Shown one piece after another: positions 1-8,297 of a DNA stretch of 37,543 nt. A model generated the notes under the pieces. It worked only from the letters and a program-made list of their open reading frames with translations. It ran no database searches and was not told the DNA's origin. The position numbers and the translations under genes are program-made. The stretch lies in assembly GCA_026394835.1 (NCBI GenBank), contig JAPLZW010000048.1, positions 1-37,543 on the forward strand. Direction: 5' to 3'. Position 1 is the first letter of the stretch, and the number at the start of each line of letters is the position of its first letter. The DNA is from Candidatus Wolfebacteria bacterium (GTDB taxonomy: Bacteria > Patescibacteriota > Minisyncoccia > UBA6257 > UBA9933).

Positions 1-895
<895 letters not shown>

Positions 896-896
896 T

Positions 897-1060
897 GGAT
901 AAAAATCCTATGGCCCCGCGCCAGGACAAAAGCAATGGCGCGGGGGAACGGATTTGTATTTTCCCCGTCTGGAGAAAAGCCCAAACAAAGAAGGAATAAA
1001 ATCTGGGGTTTTGTTAAGCGCGCTCATTATTCCAAAAATGGAAATAAAGATTCTGGCGCG
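897..1060 (-). other. Structured spacer of the DGR RNA between TR and RT
   Basis: Three inverted repeats lie in the non-coding spacer. At 914-923/936-945 a perfect 10-bp GC-rich stem (CCCCGCGCCA against TGGCGCGGGG) closes a 12-nt loop. At 1019-1023/1056-1060 a CGCGC stem encloses a second hairpin around TTCCAAAAATGGAA. At 897-900/905-908 a small GGAT/ATCC stem covers the Shine-Dalgarno-like AGGAT of the RT. In the Bordetella phage DGR the RNA between TR and RT is needed for RT-Avd binding and for priming cDNA synthesis; by inference this segment does the same here. It may also limit RT translation. Confidence 0.6.
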
Positions 1061-1073
1061 TAAAAGTCACTGA

Positions 1074-1189
1074 AACGGGCGCATCGAAACCCGACATTGT
1101 TGTTCGCATTGGTCGTATTTCAATTCAAGTTCAGCGCAAACGCGCCGGCATTCGAACCATTGTTCCAATTGCCGCCGCGAATGAAGACG
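1074..1189 (-). repeat. DGR template repeat (TR)
   Basis: This 116-bp segment matches the 3' end of the variable-protein gene (VR, 1641-1756) at a constant offset of 567 bp. On the coding strand it is rich in AAY codons. Read in the VR frame it would encode VFIRGGNWNNGSNAGAF and then a tail with an in-frame TGA where VR has TGG. Mutating AAT or AAC codons at their adenines can produce many residues but never a stop, which is the usual DGR design. The repeat is not translated, as the internal TGA confirms. The homology ends abruptly at both sides. Confidence 0.96.
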
Positions 1190-1248
1190 CCCTGTTTTAC
1201 TGATTTTATCCCTCCAACATTTTTTATTGATAGCCAATGCTGGTTAAT

Positions 1249-1596
1249 TTAAAATTTTTTCCGCCAGGCCCCCAACAATCTCCCTATCTCAATAAGCTTC
1301 TCCGAAGCGGCTTTATAATGCGGAAAACTGATTCCTCCTTCTTTATTGTATTCATGCCCGGCCCTTATCAAGATTTTTATCATCTCTAAAATTGTCAAGC
1401 ACTCGACGATTTCCTTTTCTCTGCCGTCTCTCGACATATTGGATCTTATAATTTGTTTTAAAAGATTTACGGTTTCGTTTTCAAGCTGTATCCCAAGGCT
1501 GTATTTATGAACTTTGGCAAGATGCCTGACAACTGTTTTCTGCCAGACGAAAAAATCATAAGTTTTCTGAAACGCAATCAAATCTTCAATGGCCAT
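1249..1596 (-). CDS. avd: Avd-like accessory variability determinant (four-helix bundle)
   Basis: A 115-residue, strongly helical and basic protein of the four-helix-bundle family that includes Avd of DGRs and the 23S rRNA intervening-sequence proteins. The C-terminal pattern LGAWRKKF and the IRSNMSRDGREKE segment resemble that family. Length is normal for Avd (about 110-130 residues). Its location between VR and TR, on the same strand as the RT, decides the assignment. Known Avd forms a pentameric barrel that binds the RT and the TR-containing RNA and is needed for mutagenic cDNA synthesis. No clear Shine-Dalgarno sequence precedes the ATG. It lies 42 nt beyond the variable-protein stop codon. 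Confidence 0.9.
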   Translation of the reverse strand: MAIEDLIAFQKTYDFFVWQKTVVRHLAKVHKYSLGIQLENETVNLLKQIIRSNMSRDGREKEIVECLTILEMIKILIRAGHEYNKEGGISFPHYKAASEKLIEIGRLLGAWRKKF

Positions 1597-1638
1597 TTTA
1601 ATTGACGTTAGATTTTAGATTAAATTAACAAAACCCCT

Positions 1639-3090
1639 TCAACGGGCGCAACGAAACCCGACACCGCTGCTCGCACTGGCCGCACCCCAAACCAAGTTCA
1701 GCGCAAACGCGCCGGCAACCGAACCATCGCTCCAAAGGCCGCCGCGAAAGAAGACGGTCGTCCCCTGATTGGCTCCGGTGCCGTAGGTGTAGACCCGCCC
1801 TACGCCCTGATTGGAGTTCCACGAAGTGTTGGAGGGACCGACATTGGCCTGCGCCACATCGGCGCTCCACGCGGAGATGTATGGCGTAAGGGAACTGCCA
1901 TACTGACCCCAGTTCCAGTTTGCTGCGCCATCGGAACGGGCAGGCAGAGCCATAGTGGTCGTAAGGTCGCCCGCGTTATTCACGCTCCTTTGGACGTGCT
2001 GCCAGACGTTGCCCGCGAAATCCCACACGACCGAGCCGTTTGAAAGCGTAAGCGTTCTTCGCTGGTTGCCGCCCTGATTCGTTTCACCCGCATAGCCGTT
2101 TGAGTCATTAAGGTCGGCTGTCAAGGCGTAAGCCGGAACGTTGTCGTTGTGGCCGGAATACATATATCCGGAACCAAGGGCTCCACCCGACCAATTCCCG
2201 GAAACCTGCTCGGCGTTTCTTGCGATTGTCATATATTCGTCATTCGTCAAAAGGTGCGCGCCCAAGGACTGGCAGTAAGTGAGAGCGGTATTGTGGCTGA
2301 TGTAGGTGATGGGATAGCCGTCCGGAGTGGAAGCGATATATTTGCCGTTTGCCGAGGTGCAGGGAGCGCTGGAATCGTAGTAAGTGTGGTAGCCGCTGTC
2401 GGGCGAGTTTAAGGGCGTATTATTTGAGCCCTGGACGCACTTCGCGTCATATTTCATCACCCAGAAATCAGACGTGCCGAAAGCGCCGTTGCCCGGAACT
2501 TTAACCCAGCCCGAAGGGAAAACCGGGCTTCCCAAAGACATATCCGTTCCCGCCTCAAAAGCCTGGGAAGCGGTGCCGCCGTCCAGCCTGGCTTTTGATT
2601 GATATTTGTCGGACTCAAGAACCGCGAGGACTTTCCAGCTTCCGCCCGGAATATATTCGTAGTAATTGTATGTGGATGTCGCGTTTATGGGGTCAACCGG
2701 CAGTTTTTCCAATGGCGCGCCATAGGAGACCAAGGTGAAATTCAGCGGTATCCAGCCGGTGCCGTTTATATTCCGGAGAGTGGAACTTGTGACGCAGACG
2801 TAAGTCCAGCCATAAGGCGGAGTTGGCAGACCCAAGTCCGAACAATTGGTTTGGTTAGATGGGATGGAAACGTAAATCGTATTCACTGTCCCAAGATTTG
2901 TCTGGCCCGAAGACTGATAAACTGCCAAAGCTTTGTTCAGAGTCGCCAAATCAGCCATGCGGTTGCTATCCCGAGACTGCTTTATGAGTTCCAGGGGATT
3001 CAAAGTCACAACCGCGACTGTGGCAAGGACGGCGAGAATGCCTATCACGATGAGAAGCTCGATTAAAGTAAAGGATAATTCCCTGTTCAT
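1639..3090 (-). CDS. DGR variable protein: prepilin N-terminus plus FGE/C-type-lectin-like C-terminus
   Basis: 483 residues. Residues 7-35 form a type IV prepilin/pseudopilin segment (FTLIELLIVIGILA, mature Glu at +5). The residue before the cleavage site is Ser6, not the usual Gly. Residues about 45-190 are a pilin-like Ser/Thr/Asn-rich region. Residues about 191-483 resemble formylglycine-generating-enzyme (FGE-sulfatase) domains with a C-type-lectin fold, with segments such as FWVMKYDAKC, ALTYCQSLGAHLLTNDEY and WDFAGNVWQHV and the terminal GVGFRCAR. The last 38 codons are the VR; diversified positions include L, S, D, V, V, W, G, A, A, S and S. It is probably displayed on the cell surface or on a pilus as a diversified binding protein. 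The ATG has a good AAAGGA ribosome site 7 nt upstream and follows the glycerate kinase stop by 1 nt. Confidence 0.94.
   Translation of the reverse strand: MNRELSFTLIELLIVIGILAVLATVAVVTLNPLELIKQSRDSNRMADLATLNKALAVYQSSGQTNLGTVNTIYVSIPSNQTNCSDLGLPTPPYGWTYVCVTSSTLRNINGTGWIPLNFTLVSYGAPLEKLPVDPINATSTYNYYEYIPGGSWKVLAVLESDKYQSKARLDGGTASQAFEAGTDMSLGSPVFPSGWVKVPGNGAFGTSDFWVMKYDAKCVQGSNNTPLNSPDSGYHTYYDSSAPCTSANGKYIASTPDGYPITYISHNTALTYCQSLGAHLLTNDEYMTIARNAEQVSGNWSGGALGSGYMYSGHNDNVPAYALTADLNDSNGYAGETNQGGNQRRTLTLSNGSVVWDFAGNVWQHVQRSVNNAGDLTTTMALPARSDGAANWNWGQYGSSLTPYISAWSADVAQANVGPSNTSWNSNQGVGRVYTYGTGANQGTTVFFRGGLWSDGSVAGAFALNLVWGAASASSGVGFRCAR
1641..1756 (-). repeat. DGR variable repeat (VR), 3' end of the variable-protein gene
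   Basis: Aligned with the TR: 96 of 116 positions are identical and all 20 differences fall on TR adenines. Most are A to G; A to T and A to C also occur. Two adenines in the LNL codons and five others are unchanged. The 3' part (GTCGGGTTTCG, then TGCGCCCGTT) is nearly invariant and directly abuts the TGA stop, so it is the likely initiation-of-mutagenic-homing (IMH) zone. The one change there (CGA to CGT) is silent for Arg. Confidence 0.96.
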
Positions 3091-3091
3091 T

Positions 3092-4414
3092 TTATTCCTT
3101 TAAGACTATCATCAAATCCGCCACGTTGAAACTTTTCGGCTCCGCGTATATTAAATCACCGGTTTTTTTGAAAAATTCAAAAGTGCTGTGGCTATCCAGA
3201 TATTCTTCAATGCTCAATCCGAGTTTTTGGGCTGTTTTTAAAGTTTCTTCGTCCCCAATCGCTCCGGCGGCTTCGGTATTATCGTGGCCGTCGGAAGCGA
3301 AGGAGACGATAACGATATCAGATTTAAGATTTAAGCCGTAAGATTTAAGACCACCAAGCACCACTTCCATATTGCGCCCGCCTTTACCGATTTTGCTTTG
3401 GCCAAAATTCACGGTTGTTTCGCCGGCAAATATGTATGCTTCTCCTGATTTGATTTCATCCAAAAACGGCAGAAGAAAATCTTTAGCTTCGCCCTGCATC
3501 GCAAGCCCTTTTATGCGCGGTTCAAGCCCCAGCTCCCGGGCTTTATTAAACATCGCCATTACCGCATCCTCATTATAAACCAAAAGAATATTTTTAGTTT
3601 TTTTGAAATATTTTTCGTCTTTGGGCGTTTCGATTAATGAAAAATCCTCGGGGCTTAGTCCATATTTTTTTAAAATATTTTCCGCGTCGGTCTTAGTAGT
3701 ATAATCCGAAACCGTGGGTCCCGAAGAAACCATGCTCAAATCATTGCCGCAAACATCGGATACTATAAGCGAAATCAGGGTCGCGGGACACGATAACTTC
3801 GCCAAGCCTCCGGCTTTGAATTCCGACAGGTGCTTTCTCACGGTATTAAGCTCAATTATATCCGCTCCAGACTTCGTAAGAGCCTTGGTAGCCAAAATTG
3901 AGGCATTAAGCTCGCTCTCCGAGGCGCAAGCCAAAGCCGAACCACCCCCGCAAATAACCGAAATCAGCAAATCTTTTTCGGTTAAATTTCCCGCAAGCTC
4001 CATTATTTTTTGAGTGGCAAAAATATTCTCTTTCGACGGTAGTGGGTGCGTTCCTGTAAAAATTTTGATTTTTGATATTTGATTTTTGATTTCCGGATTT
4101 TGAACATCCAACGCGATTCCCCGGGTTAATTTATCGCCTAAAATTTCAGCCAGAGAGACTGACGCCAATGCCGAACCCTTACCGATACCAACGATAAAAA
4201 TATTTTCAAAATCAGCTAAGTTCAATTTTGTTTCTTCGTAAATTGTCTTTTCTTCCCACGGGGAAATATGCTCAATAGTAAGAATATCGCCATTTCTTTT
4301 TACCTTGCGCGGCATGGATTTTTCTATATCAATCGCCTCATAGCCGGCATCCGCGATTAAAAGCGCTTTTTTACGCAATGAATTCCGTGATAATTCCCCA
4401 ATATTGGTTATCAT
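3092..4414 (-). CDS. Glycerate 2-kinase (DUF4147/MOFRL family)
   Basis: 440 residues, the normal length for the family. The N-terminal Rossmann-like DUF4147 domain has GIGKGSALAS and the glycine-rich ICGGGSALA, followed by IVSDVCGNDLSMVSSGPT, the family's nucleotide/substrate motif. The C-terminal MOFRL domain has GGRNMEVVLGG and SFASDGHDNTEAAGA. The expected reaction is ATP-dependent phosphorylation of glycerate to 2-phosphoglycerate, which enters lower glycolysis. The start codon overlaps the ROK kinase stop (ATGA), so the two are probably translationally coupled. Two stretches (3321-3350, coding LKSYGLNLKS, and about 4064-4092, coding IKNQISKIK) are repeat-derived and look like family-foreign insertions. 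Also of interest: the DGR variable-protein gene starts 1 nt after this stop. Confidence 0.9.
   Translation of the reverse strand: MITNIGELSRNSLRKKALLIADAGYEAIDIEKSMPRKVKRNGDILTIEHISPWEEKTIYEETKLNLADFENIFIVGIGKGSALASVSLAEILGDKLTRGIALDVQNPEIKNQISKIKIFTGTHPLPSKENIFATQKIMELAGNLTEKDLLISVICGGGSALACASESELNASILATKALTKSGADIIELNTVRKHLSEFKAGGLAKLSCPATLISLIVSDVCGNDLSMVSSGPTVSDYTTKTDAENILKKYGLSPEDFSLIETPKDEKYFKKTKNILLVYNEDAVMAMFNKARELGLEPRIKGLAMQGEAKDFLLPFLDEIKSGEAYIFAGETTVNFGQSKIGKGGRNMEVVLGGLKSYGLNLKSDIVIVSFASDGHDNTEAAGAIGDEETLKTAQKLGLSIEEYLDSHSTFEFFKKTGDLIYAEPKSFNVADLMIVLKE
3321..3350 (-). repeat. In-frame AT-rich repeat insertion in the glycerate kinase gene
   Basis: Three copies of a GATTTAAG-type unit, coding the LKSYGLNLKS stretch. 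The same unit recurs in folD (14716-14745 and 15001-15027) and in the adenosyltransferase gene (23091-23127). Confidence 0.7.
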
Positions 4415-5190
4415 TGATTTTTTGAAAATAAAAGGGCTGCGCCAAGAGCGCCGGCATTTTTTAATTTTGTAATTAAAATTACAGTCTTGGCTTTTTCATT
4501 AAATAGGTACTTGCGGATTTCCGACTTTGCCGCGGGCAAATACTTGCGGCTTTCGTTATGGCCGAATCCGCCTCCGATAATAATCGCGTCGGGAGCAAAA
4601 ATATTGATGAAAGACACCAAGCCTTTGCCAATCAGCTTTCCGGCTTGCCTAAAGTCTCCCTTATCTCTGGATGATTGGAATAATTTTTCCAAAAAAACAT
4701 CTCCCATGACAATATGCCCGAATTCCGCGCCAAAATTATTTTTGCCCCGGTAAATACGGCGGTTAATAACAATTCCTCCGCCGATGCCCGTGCCCAAAGT
4801 CAAAGCCAAAAAATTCTGGAATTTTTTTCCTTGTCCGAGCAGTAATTCCGCGCGGGTAAAGCAGTTGGCATCGTTATCTATCCTTACTGTTTTAAATCCG
4901 TTGAGATGAAAGAATTTAACCAAACTCAAATCACGCGCATATTTAATGTTGGGCGAATGCCTGACTACGCCGCTTTTTGTATCCACCGCTCCGGCCATGC
5001 CCACTCCGACCGCGTAAATCTTAGCTCCAGCCGACAAGAAATCCGCTATTTTAATTAAATTACGCTTAAACTCGGATAAATTTTTAGGAGTAGTAACAGT
5101 CAGCTCTTTTTTAATTTTTTTGCCGTCAAAAAGAATCCCGGTAATTTTAGTGCCTCCGATGTCGATTCCAATTACGGTCTTCATATCCAA
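4411..5190 (-). CDS. ROK-family sugar kinase (glucokinase-like)
   Basis: 259 residues. The N-terminal phosphate-1 loop is GIDIGGTK (residues 8-15), the catalytic region is RIDNDANCF with Asp107 as the likely base, and the adenosine-side motif is TLGTGIGGGIV. His159 in EFGHI, a zinc ligand in many ROK proteins, is present. The usual CxCGxxGCxE zinc cluster that should follow is missing and replaced by GDVFLEKLF. The protein is also shorter than typical ROK kinases (about 300). It probably phosphorylates a hexose released by the neighbouring glycosidases; the exact sugar cannot be told. It overlaps glycerate kinase by 4 nt (ATGA) and follows the membrane glycosidase by 15 nt. Confidence 0.85.
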   Translation of the reverse strand: MDMKTVIGIDIGGTKITGILFDGKKIKKELTVTTPKNLSEFKRNLIKIADFLSAGAKIYAVGVGMAGAVDTKSGVVRHSPNIKYARDLSLVKFFHLNGFKTVRIDNDANCFTRAELLLGQGKKFQNFLALTLGTGIGGGIVINRRIYRGKNNFGAEFGHIVMGDVFLEKLFQSSRDKGDFRQAGKLIGKGLVSFINIFAPDAIIIGGGFGHNESRKYLPAAKSEIRKYLFNEKAKTVILITKLKNAGALGAALLFSKNQ

Positions 5191-5205
5191 TCTATTTTCT
5201 CATTT

Positions 5206-6213
5206 CTATTTATTAATAAGTTCCTTTGCCGCCTGCCAAAATTCCGGGTGATTTTGTTTGGTTTTCAACCAATACCACCATTCACTGCCCCAAAGATACG
5301 CTTCGGGGAAGCCGACTGTTTTCGTATATAGAATATTATCACGAAAATCATTCAGATTCATTTTTGAGAACTGCAGATCAAGAGAAGTTTCATAGAGCAT
5401 CTTTGTGAGCCAGGGCTCGCCTTGCAGCTCCGAGATAACTATCGGCTTATTGGGATAAAAAATATGAAGCAGATTAGCCTTAAACCAGAAATATTGAGGA
5501 GGCAGAGGATAAGTGATATAGCCGAAAAACCGGTTATAAACCTTGCGATACATCGTAGTGCCAAAAACATCCGCTCGGCTGGCTGCCTTGAACCATAATC
5601 CCATTTCGCCTCCATCGGTAAGCATAATCTTATGGTTGGGGTCCAATGAACGGACTAGGGCAATCTCCTTATCCACAAAGCTCGGGTCAGCCAAATCACA
5701 CTCGCCGAATATTAAGAAAGGTTCATTTTCAACCTGCCAAAGACGGAGCGCCGGGGAATCCCTATACTTAAGAACGGTTTCTTTTATATAACCCAAGAGC
5801 AAGTTTTTTTCCTCTTCTTGATTTAAGCTTTTAGCCCATTCCGGAATATGGCATTCGGGCCAGCGCGGCAGACGCCGGCCGACCACAAGAACCAGGCCGG
5901 TGTTCTGTTTTTCTGATTGATCCACTATCCAGTCATAATCAGCGAATGAATACTTCCCTTTTTCCGCTTCCACATCCGACCAGTAAACCGGTAAGCGCAC
6001 CGACTTTGGGCGTAAATCCTTCTGGATGGCGGAGAAGGCCTCCTTCCAATCCAAACCCATCTGGCTCGCGAAAAGCCGGGAGAAAGAAATATTCCATTGG
6101 ATATTTTCGGAAAAACCGGCAGGTTTCACGAAAAATAAGGATATTGAAAACAAAACCAGCAGAATTGCGAGAGCGGATAAAATCCACAAAACTTTCTTTG
6201 AAATTTTTTTCAT
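5206..6213 (-). CDS. Membrane-anchored TIM-barrel glycoside hydrolase (clan GH-A, cellulase-like)
   Basis: 335 residues. Residues 8-30 are a single hydrophobic segment after a Lys-rich start, a signal anchor that would place the domain outside the membrane. The remainder is a barrel of the GH5/GH39-like clan A. The likely acid/base is Glu164 in QVENEPF after strand 4, and the likely nucleophile is Glu262 in VISELQGEPW after strand 7, about 98 residues apart as expected. An early SVRLPVYWSDVEAEKGKY segment matches the clan's first strands. The substrate is not evident. The start codon overlaps the EamA transporter stop (ATGA). A glycosyl-hydrolase-like protein without strong activity cannot be excluded. 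Confidence 0.82.
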   Translation of the reverse strand: MKKISKKVLWILSALAILLVLFSISLFFVKPAGFSENIQWNISFSRLFASQMGLDWKEAFSAIQKDLRPKSVRLPVYWSDVEAEKGKYSFADYDWIVDQSEKQNTGLVLVVGRRLPRWPECHIPEWAKSLNQEEEKNLLLGYIKETVLKYRDSPALRLWQVENEPFLIFGECDLADPSFVDKEIALVRSLDPNHKIMLTDGGEMGLWFKAASRADVFGTTMYRKVYNRFFGYITYPLPPQYFWFKANLLHIFYPNKPIVISELQGEPWLTKMLYETSLDLQFSKMNLNDFRDNILYTKTVGFPEAYLWGSEWWYWLKTKQNHPEFWQAAKELINK

Positions 6214-7100
6214 AACGCTAAAACTCCGAGCCCGACGGCAATTATAATTATGGCAATGACTTTCTGGATAACAGATCGTTTTCGAGTTTCTTCCTTTAGA
6301 ATGTGGGGAAATTTATGGGACAAAATTAAAGCCAGGATAAAAAGAAAAGAATACTGCAGCCCCTGAAGGGCGTTGACCAGGCCGATACTCGTCAGCGTAA
6401 AGGAATAGTTCAAAAGAATAAGAGCCAATCCGCCCAAAGCTTTATTGCCAATAAGAATTGCTCCGGTTCTGGCGCCGGCGTTTTTCCCTGTTTCAAAAAC
6501 GAGCCGGCGGACTCTGCGGGGGATAATAAGCAAAAACGCCGCAAGAAAAATTCCTATACGGGTCCAAATATAGCCATTAATAAACGGCTGATTCAAATAA
6601 ACGAGTTTTGCCGCGGCGAAGGAAGATGCGAGAAATAAAACCGACAGCAGGACAAACCAAAACCCCTTTATCTTCCAGGAAAATCCTTCTTTTTCGGCCG
6701 AAATTAAAATGCCTCCGATTAAGAGAATCGCAAAAGCTATTAATTCTTTTTCGTTCAATTTTTCGCCGAAAATAAAATAGCCGAGAGTCAAAGAAAAAAT
6801 GGGTGTCATCACTCCGGCAATAGTCGCTATCCGCGAGGCTTCATTCTTATTAAGAGCGCTATAAAAACAAAAAAGCGAAGAAAGGAACAAAAACCCGCTC
6901 AAAAAAGCGGTGAGAATAATTCCTGTGGGCGGTAAAAAAAAGCCAAAAGGCGCAAGGACTAGCGCGGTTATGCTTAGAATGCCGACAAAAAAAGAAAAAA
7001 CCGCCGGAGACGGCATCCTCCTGCTAACCAAAAATTTGTCCGTTATTGAGGTTACCGCGGTTAAAAAATAAGAAGCGGCAGATATAAAAATCCAAAGCAT
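6210..7100 (-). CDS. EamA/DMT-superfamily transporter
   Basis: 296 residues with about ten hydrophobic segments in two similar halves, the arrangement of drug/metabolite transporters (EamA). The first half contains SRIATIAGVMTPIFSLTLGYFIFGEKL, shown here only by its position at about residues 89-115, and the second half has ALQGLQYSFLFILALILS at the equivalent place. Members move small metabolites across the inner membrane; the cargo here is unknown. The gene sits between two glycosidases, which suggests a carbohydrate-related substrate by inference only. It overlaps the downstream glycosidase by 4 nt and follows the GH1 gene by 3 nt. Confidence 0.85.
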   Translation of the reverse strand: MLWIFISAASYFLTAVTSITDKFLVSRRMPSPAVFSFFVGILSITALVLAPFGFFLPPTGIILTAFLSGFLFLSSLFCFYSALNKNEASRIATIAGVMTPIFSLTLGYFIFGEKLNEKELIAFAILLIGGILISAEKEGFSWKIKGFWFVLLSVLFLASSFAAAKLVYLNQPFINGYIWTRIGIFLAAFLLIIPRRVRRLVFETGKNAGARTGAILIGNKALGGLALILLNYSFTLTSIGLVNALQGLQYSFLFILALILSHKFPHILKEETRKRSVIQKVIAIIIIAVGLGVLAL

Positions 7101-7103
7101 GCT

Positions 7104-8297
7104 TTAAATCCGGTTATCTCTGCATATTTTAGCATAATCTCGGGCACTCGTCCGAATTTTCCGCTCCATAGTTTTATAATCCATTTCCACCAGGCCGAAG
7201 CGCGGACAAAAACCGTTATCCCATTCAAAATTGTCGAGTAGGGACCAATAAAAATACCCCCTCACATCAGCTCCTTCCCCCATCGCTTTTGCCATAGCCC
7301 CGATATGCTCGGCTATAAAATGCGAGCGCCTTTCATCTTCATCCCAAACGCCGTTTTCAATAACGTAAATCGGCTTTTCGTATCGCCCGGCAAAATCTTT
7401 CAAAATAAAATAAAATCCCTCCGGGTCAAAAGGCCAATTTTTGAATTTGACATGTTCGGCCGTATCCCGATCGGAATGATAATAGTTTAAACCGATAAAA
7501 TCCTGACAATCGCGAATAGATGAGAAAAAAAGGTGATTCCAAAAATAATTCTTCAGCTTATTCATAAATCGGGTGAAATAAATGATATGGTGGGTTATGC
7601 CGACGCAAGCCTCGGGATTGGCCGTTTTGATGATTTTGTACGCGGCGATATGCGCCCGAGACAGATGACGGTTAACAACAAGATACCGAAACAACGATTT
7701 GCTTTGAGGCGGCCGGATTCCCTCCCAATATCCTTTGCCGGCGTAAACATTGGTTTCATTAAGGGTTATCCAAAATTTAACTTCCGGGAAAACCGAGGCG
7801 ACTATCCTGACATATCTCGCGAAATAATCCGGAGCATTTTTATTAAACCAGCCGCCTTTGTCGCGGAACCATAAAGGAATCGTCCAGTGCCAAAGAGTAA
7901 TAAAAGGCTCAATGCCCCGCTCGCGCAAAGCCTTTACTACTTCTCGATAATGGCTTATTTCTTTTTCGCTGAATTTTCCTTCTTCGGGCTCGATGCGCGA
8001 CCACTCGATTGAAAAACGGTGGGCATTCTGATTTAAAGATTTGGCGATGTCAAAATCTTCCCGAAAACGATTATAATGGTCGCAAGTTTTTCCGGAAATA
8101 TAATTTTGGGAATTTTGCGCCCGATCTTTTATCTCGGGCCAAACAGGCAAACGTCCGGATTTTTTTTCCGATTGAAGAGCCAAACGCCCGGCATTGGCCT
8201 TTTCCCACGCCGACCAATCGTTAATATTCCCGCCCTCAACTTGATGAGCTGAGGTGGCGCTGCCCCAAAAAAACCCTTTCGGAAACTGAAAATTCAT
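7104..8297 (-). CDS. GH1-family beta-glycosidase
   Basis: 397 residues, shorter than the usual 440-480. The N-terminal GH1 signature is FPKGFFWGSATSAHQVEGG (residues 5-23). The acid/base is Glu181 in ITLNETNVY and the nucleophile is Glu314 in YVIENGVWDED. The C-terminal substrate-binding segment YFYWSLLDNFEWDNGF is intact. The enzyme should hydrolyse beta-glucosides or beta-galactosides with retention. There is no signal peptide, so it is cytoplasmic. The shortening lies mostly between the two catalytic residues (133 apart), in loop regions. The gene starts immediately after the ileS stop and is probably co-transcribed with the ROK kinase and transporter. Confidence 0.93.
   Translation of the reverse strand: MNFQFPKGFFWGSATSAHQVEGGNINDWSAWEKANAGRLALQSEKKSGRLPVWPEIKDRAQNSQNYISGKTCDHYNRFREDFDIAKSLNQNAHRFSIEWSRIEPEEGKFSEKEISHYREVVKALRERGIEPFITLWHWTIPLWFRDKGGWFNKNAPDYFARYVRIVASVFPEVKFWITLNETNVYAGKGYWEGIRPPQSKSLFRYLVVNRHLSRAHIAAYKIIKTANPEACVGITHHIIYFTRFMNKLKNYFWNHLFFSSIRDCQDFIGLNYYHSDRDTAEHVKFKNWPFDPEGFYFILKDFAGRYEKPIYVIENGVWDEDERRSHFIAEHIGAMAKAMGEGADVRGYFYWSLLDNFEWDNGFCPRFGLVEMDYKTMERKIRTSARDYAKICRDNRI

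Noticed and set aside
1074..1189. Recoding of TGA as an amino acid, raised by the TR stop
   Set aside because: TGA is used as the stop in several ATGA overlaps and in the variable protein, and the TR is not translated.
1625..1870. Minus-strand 81-residue ORF within the VR region
   Set aside because: A shadow frame of the variable protein, without a family or a ribosome site of its own.
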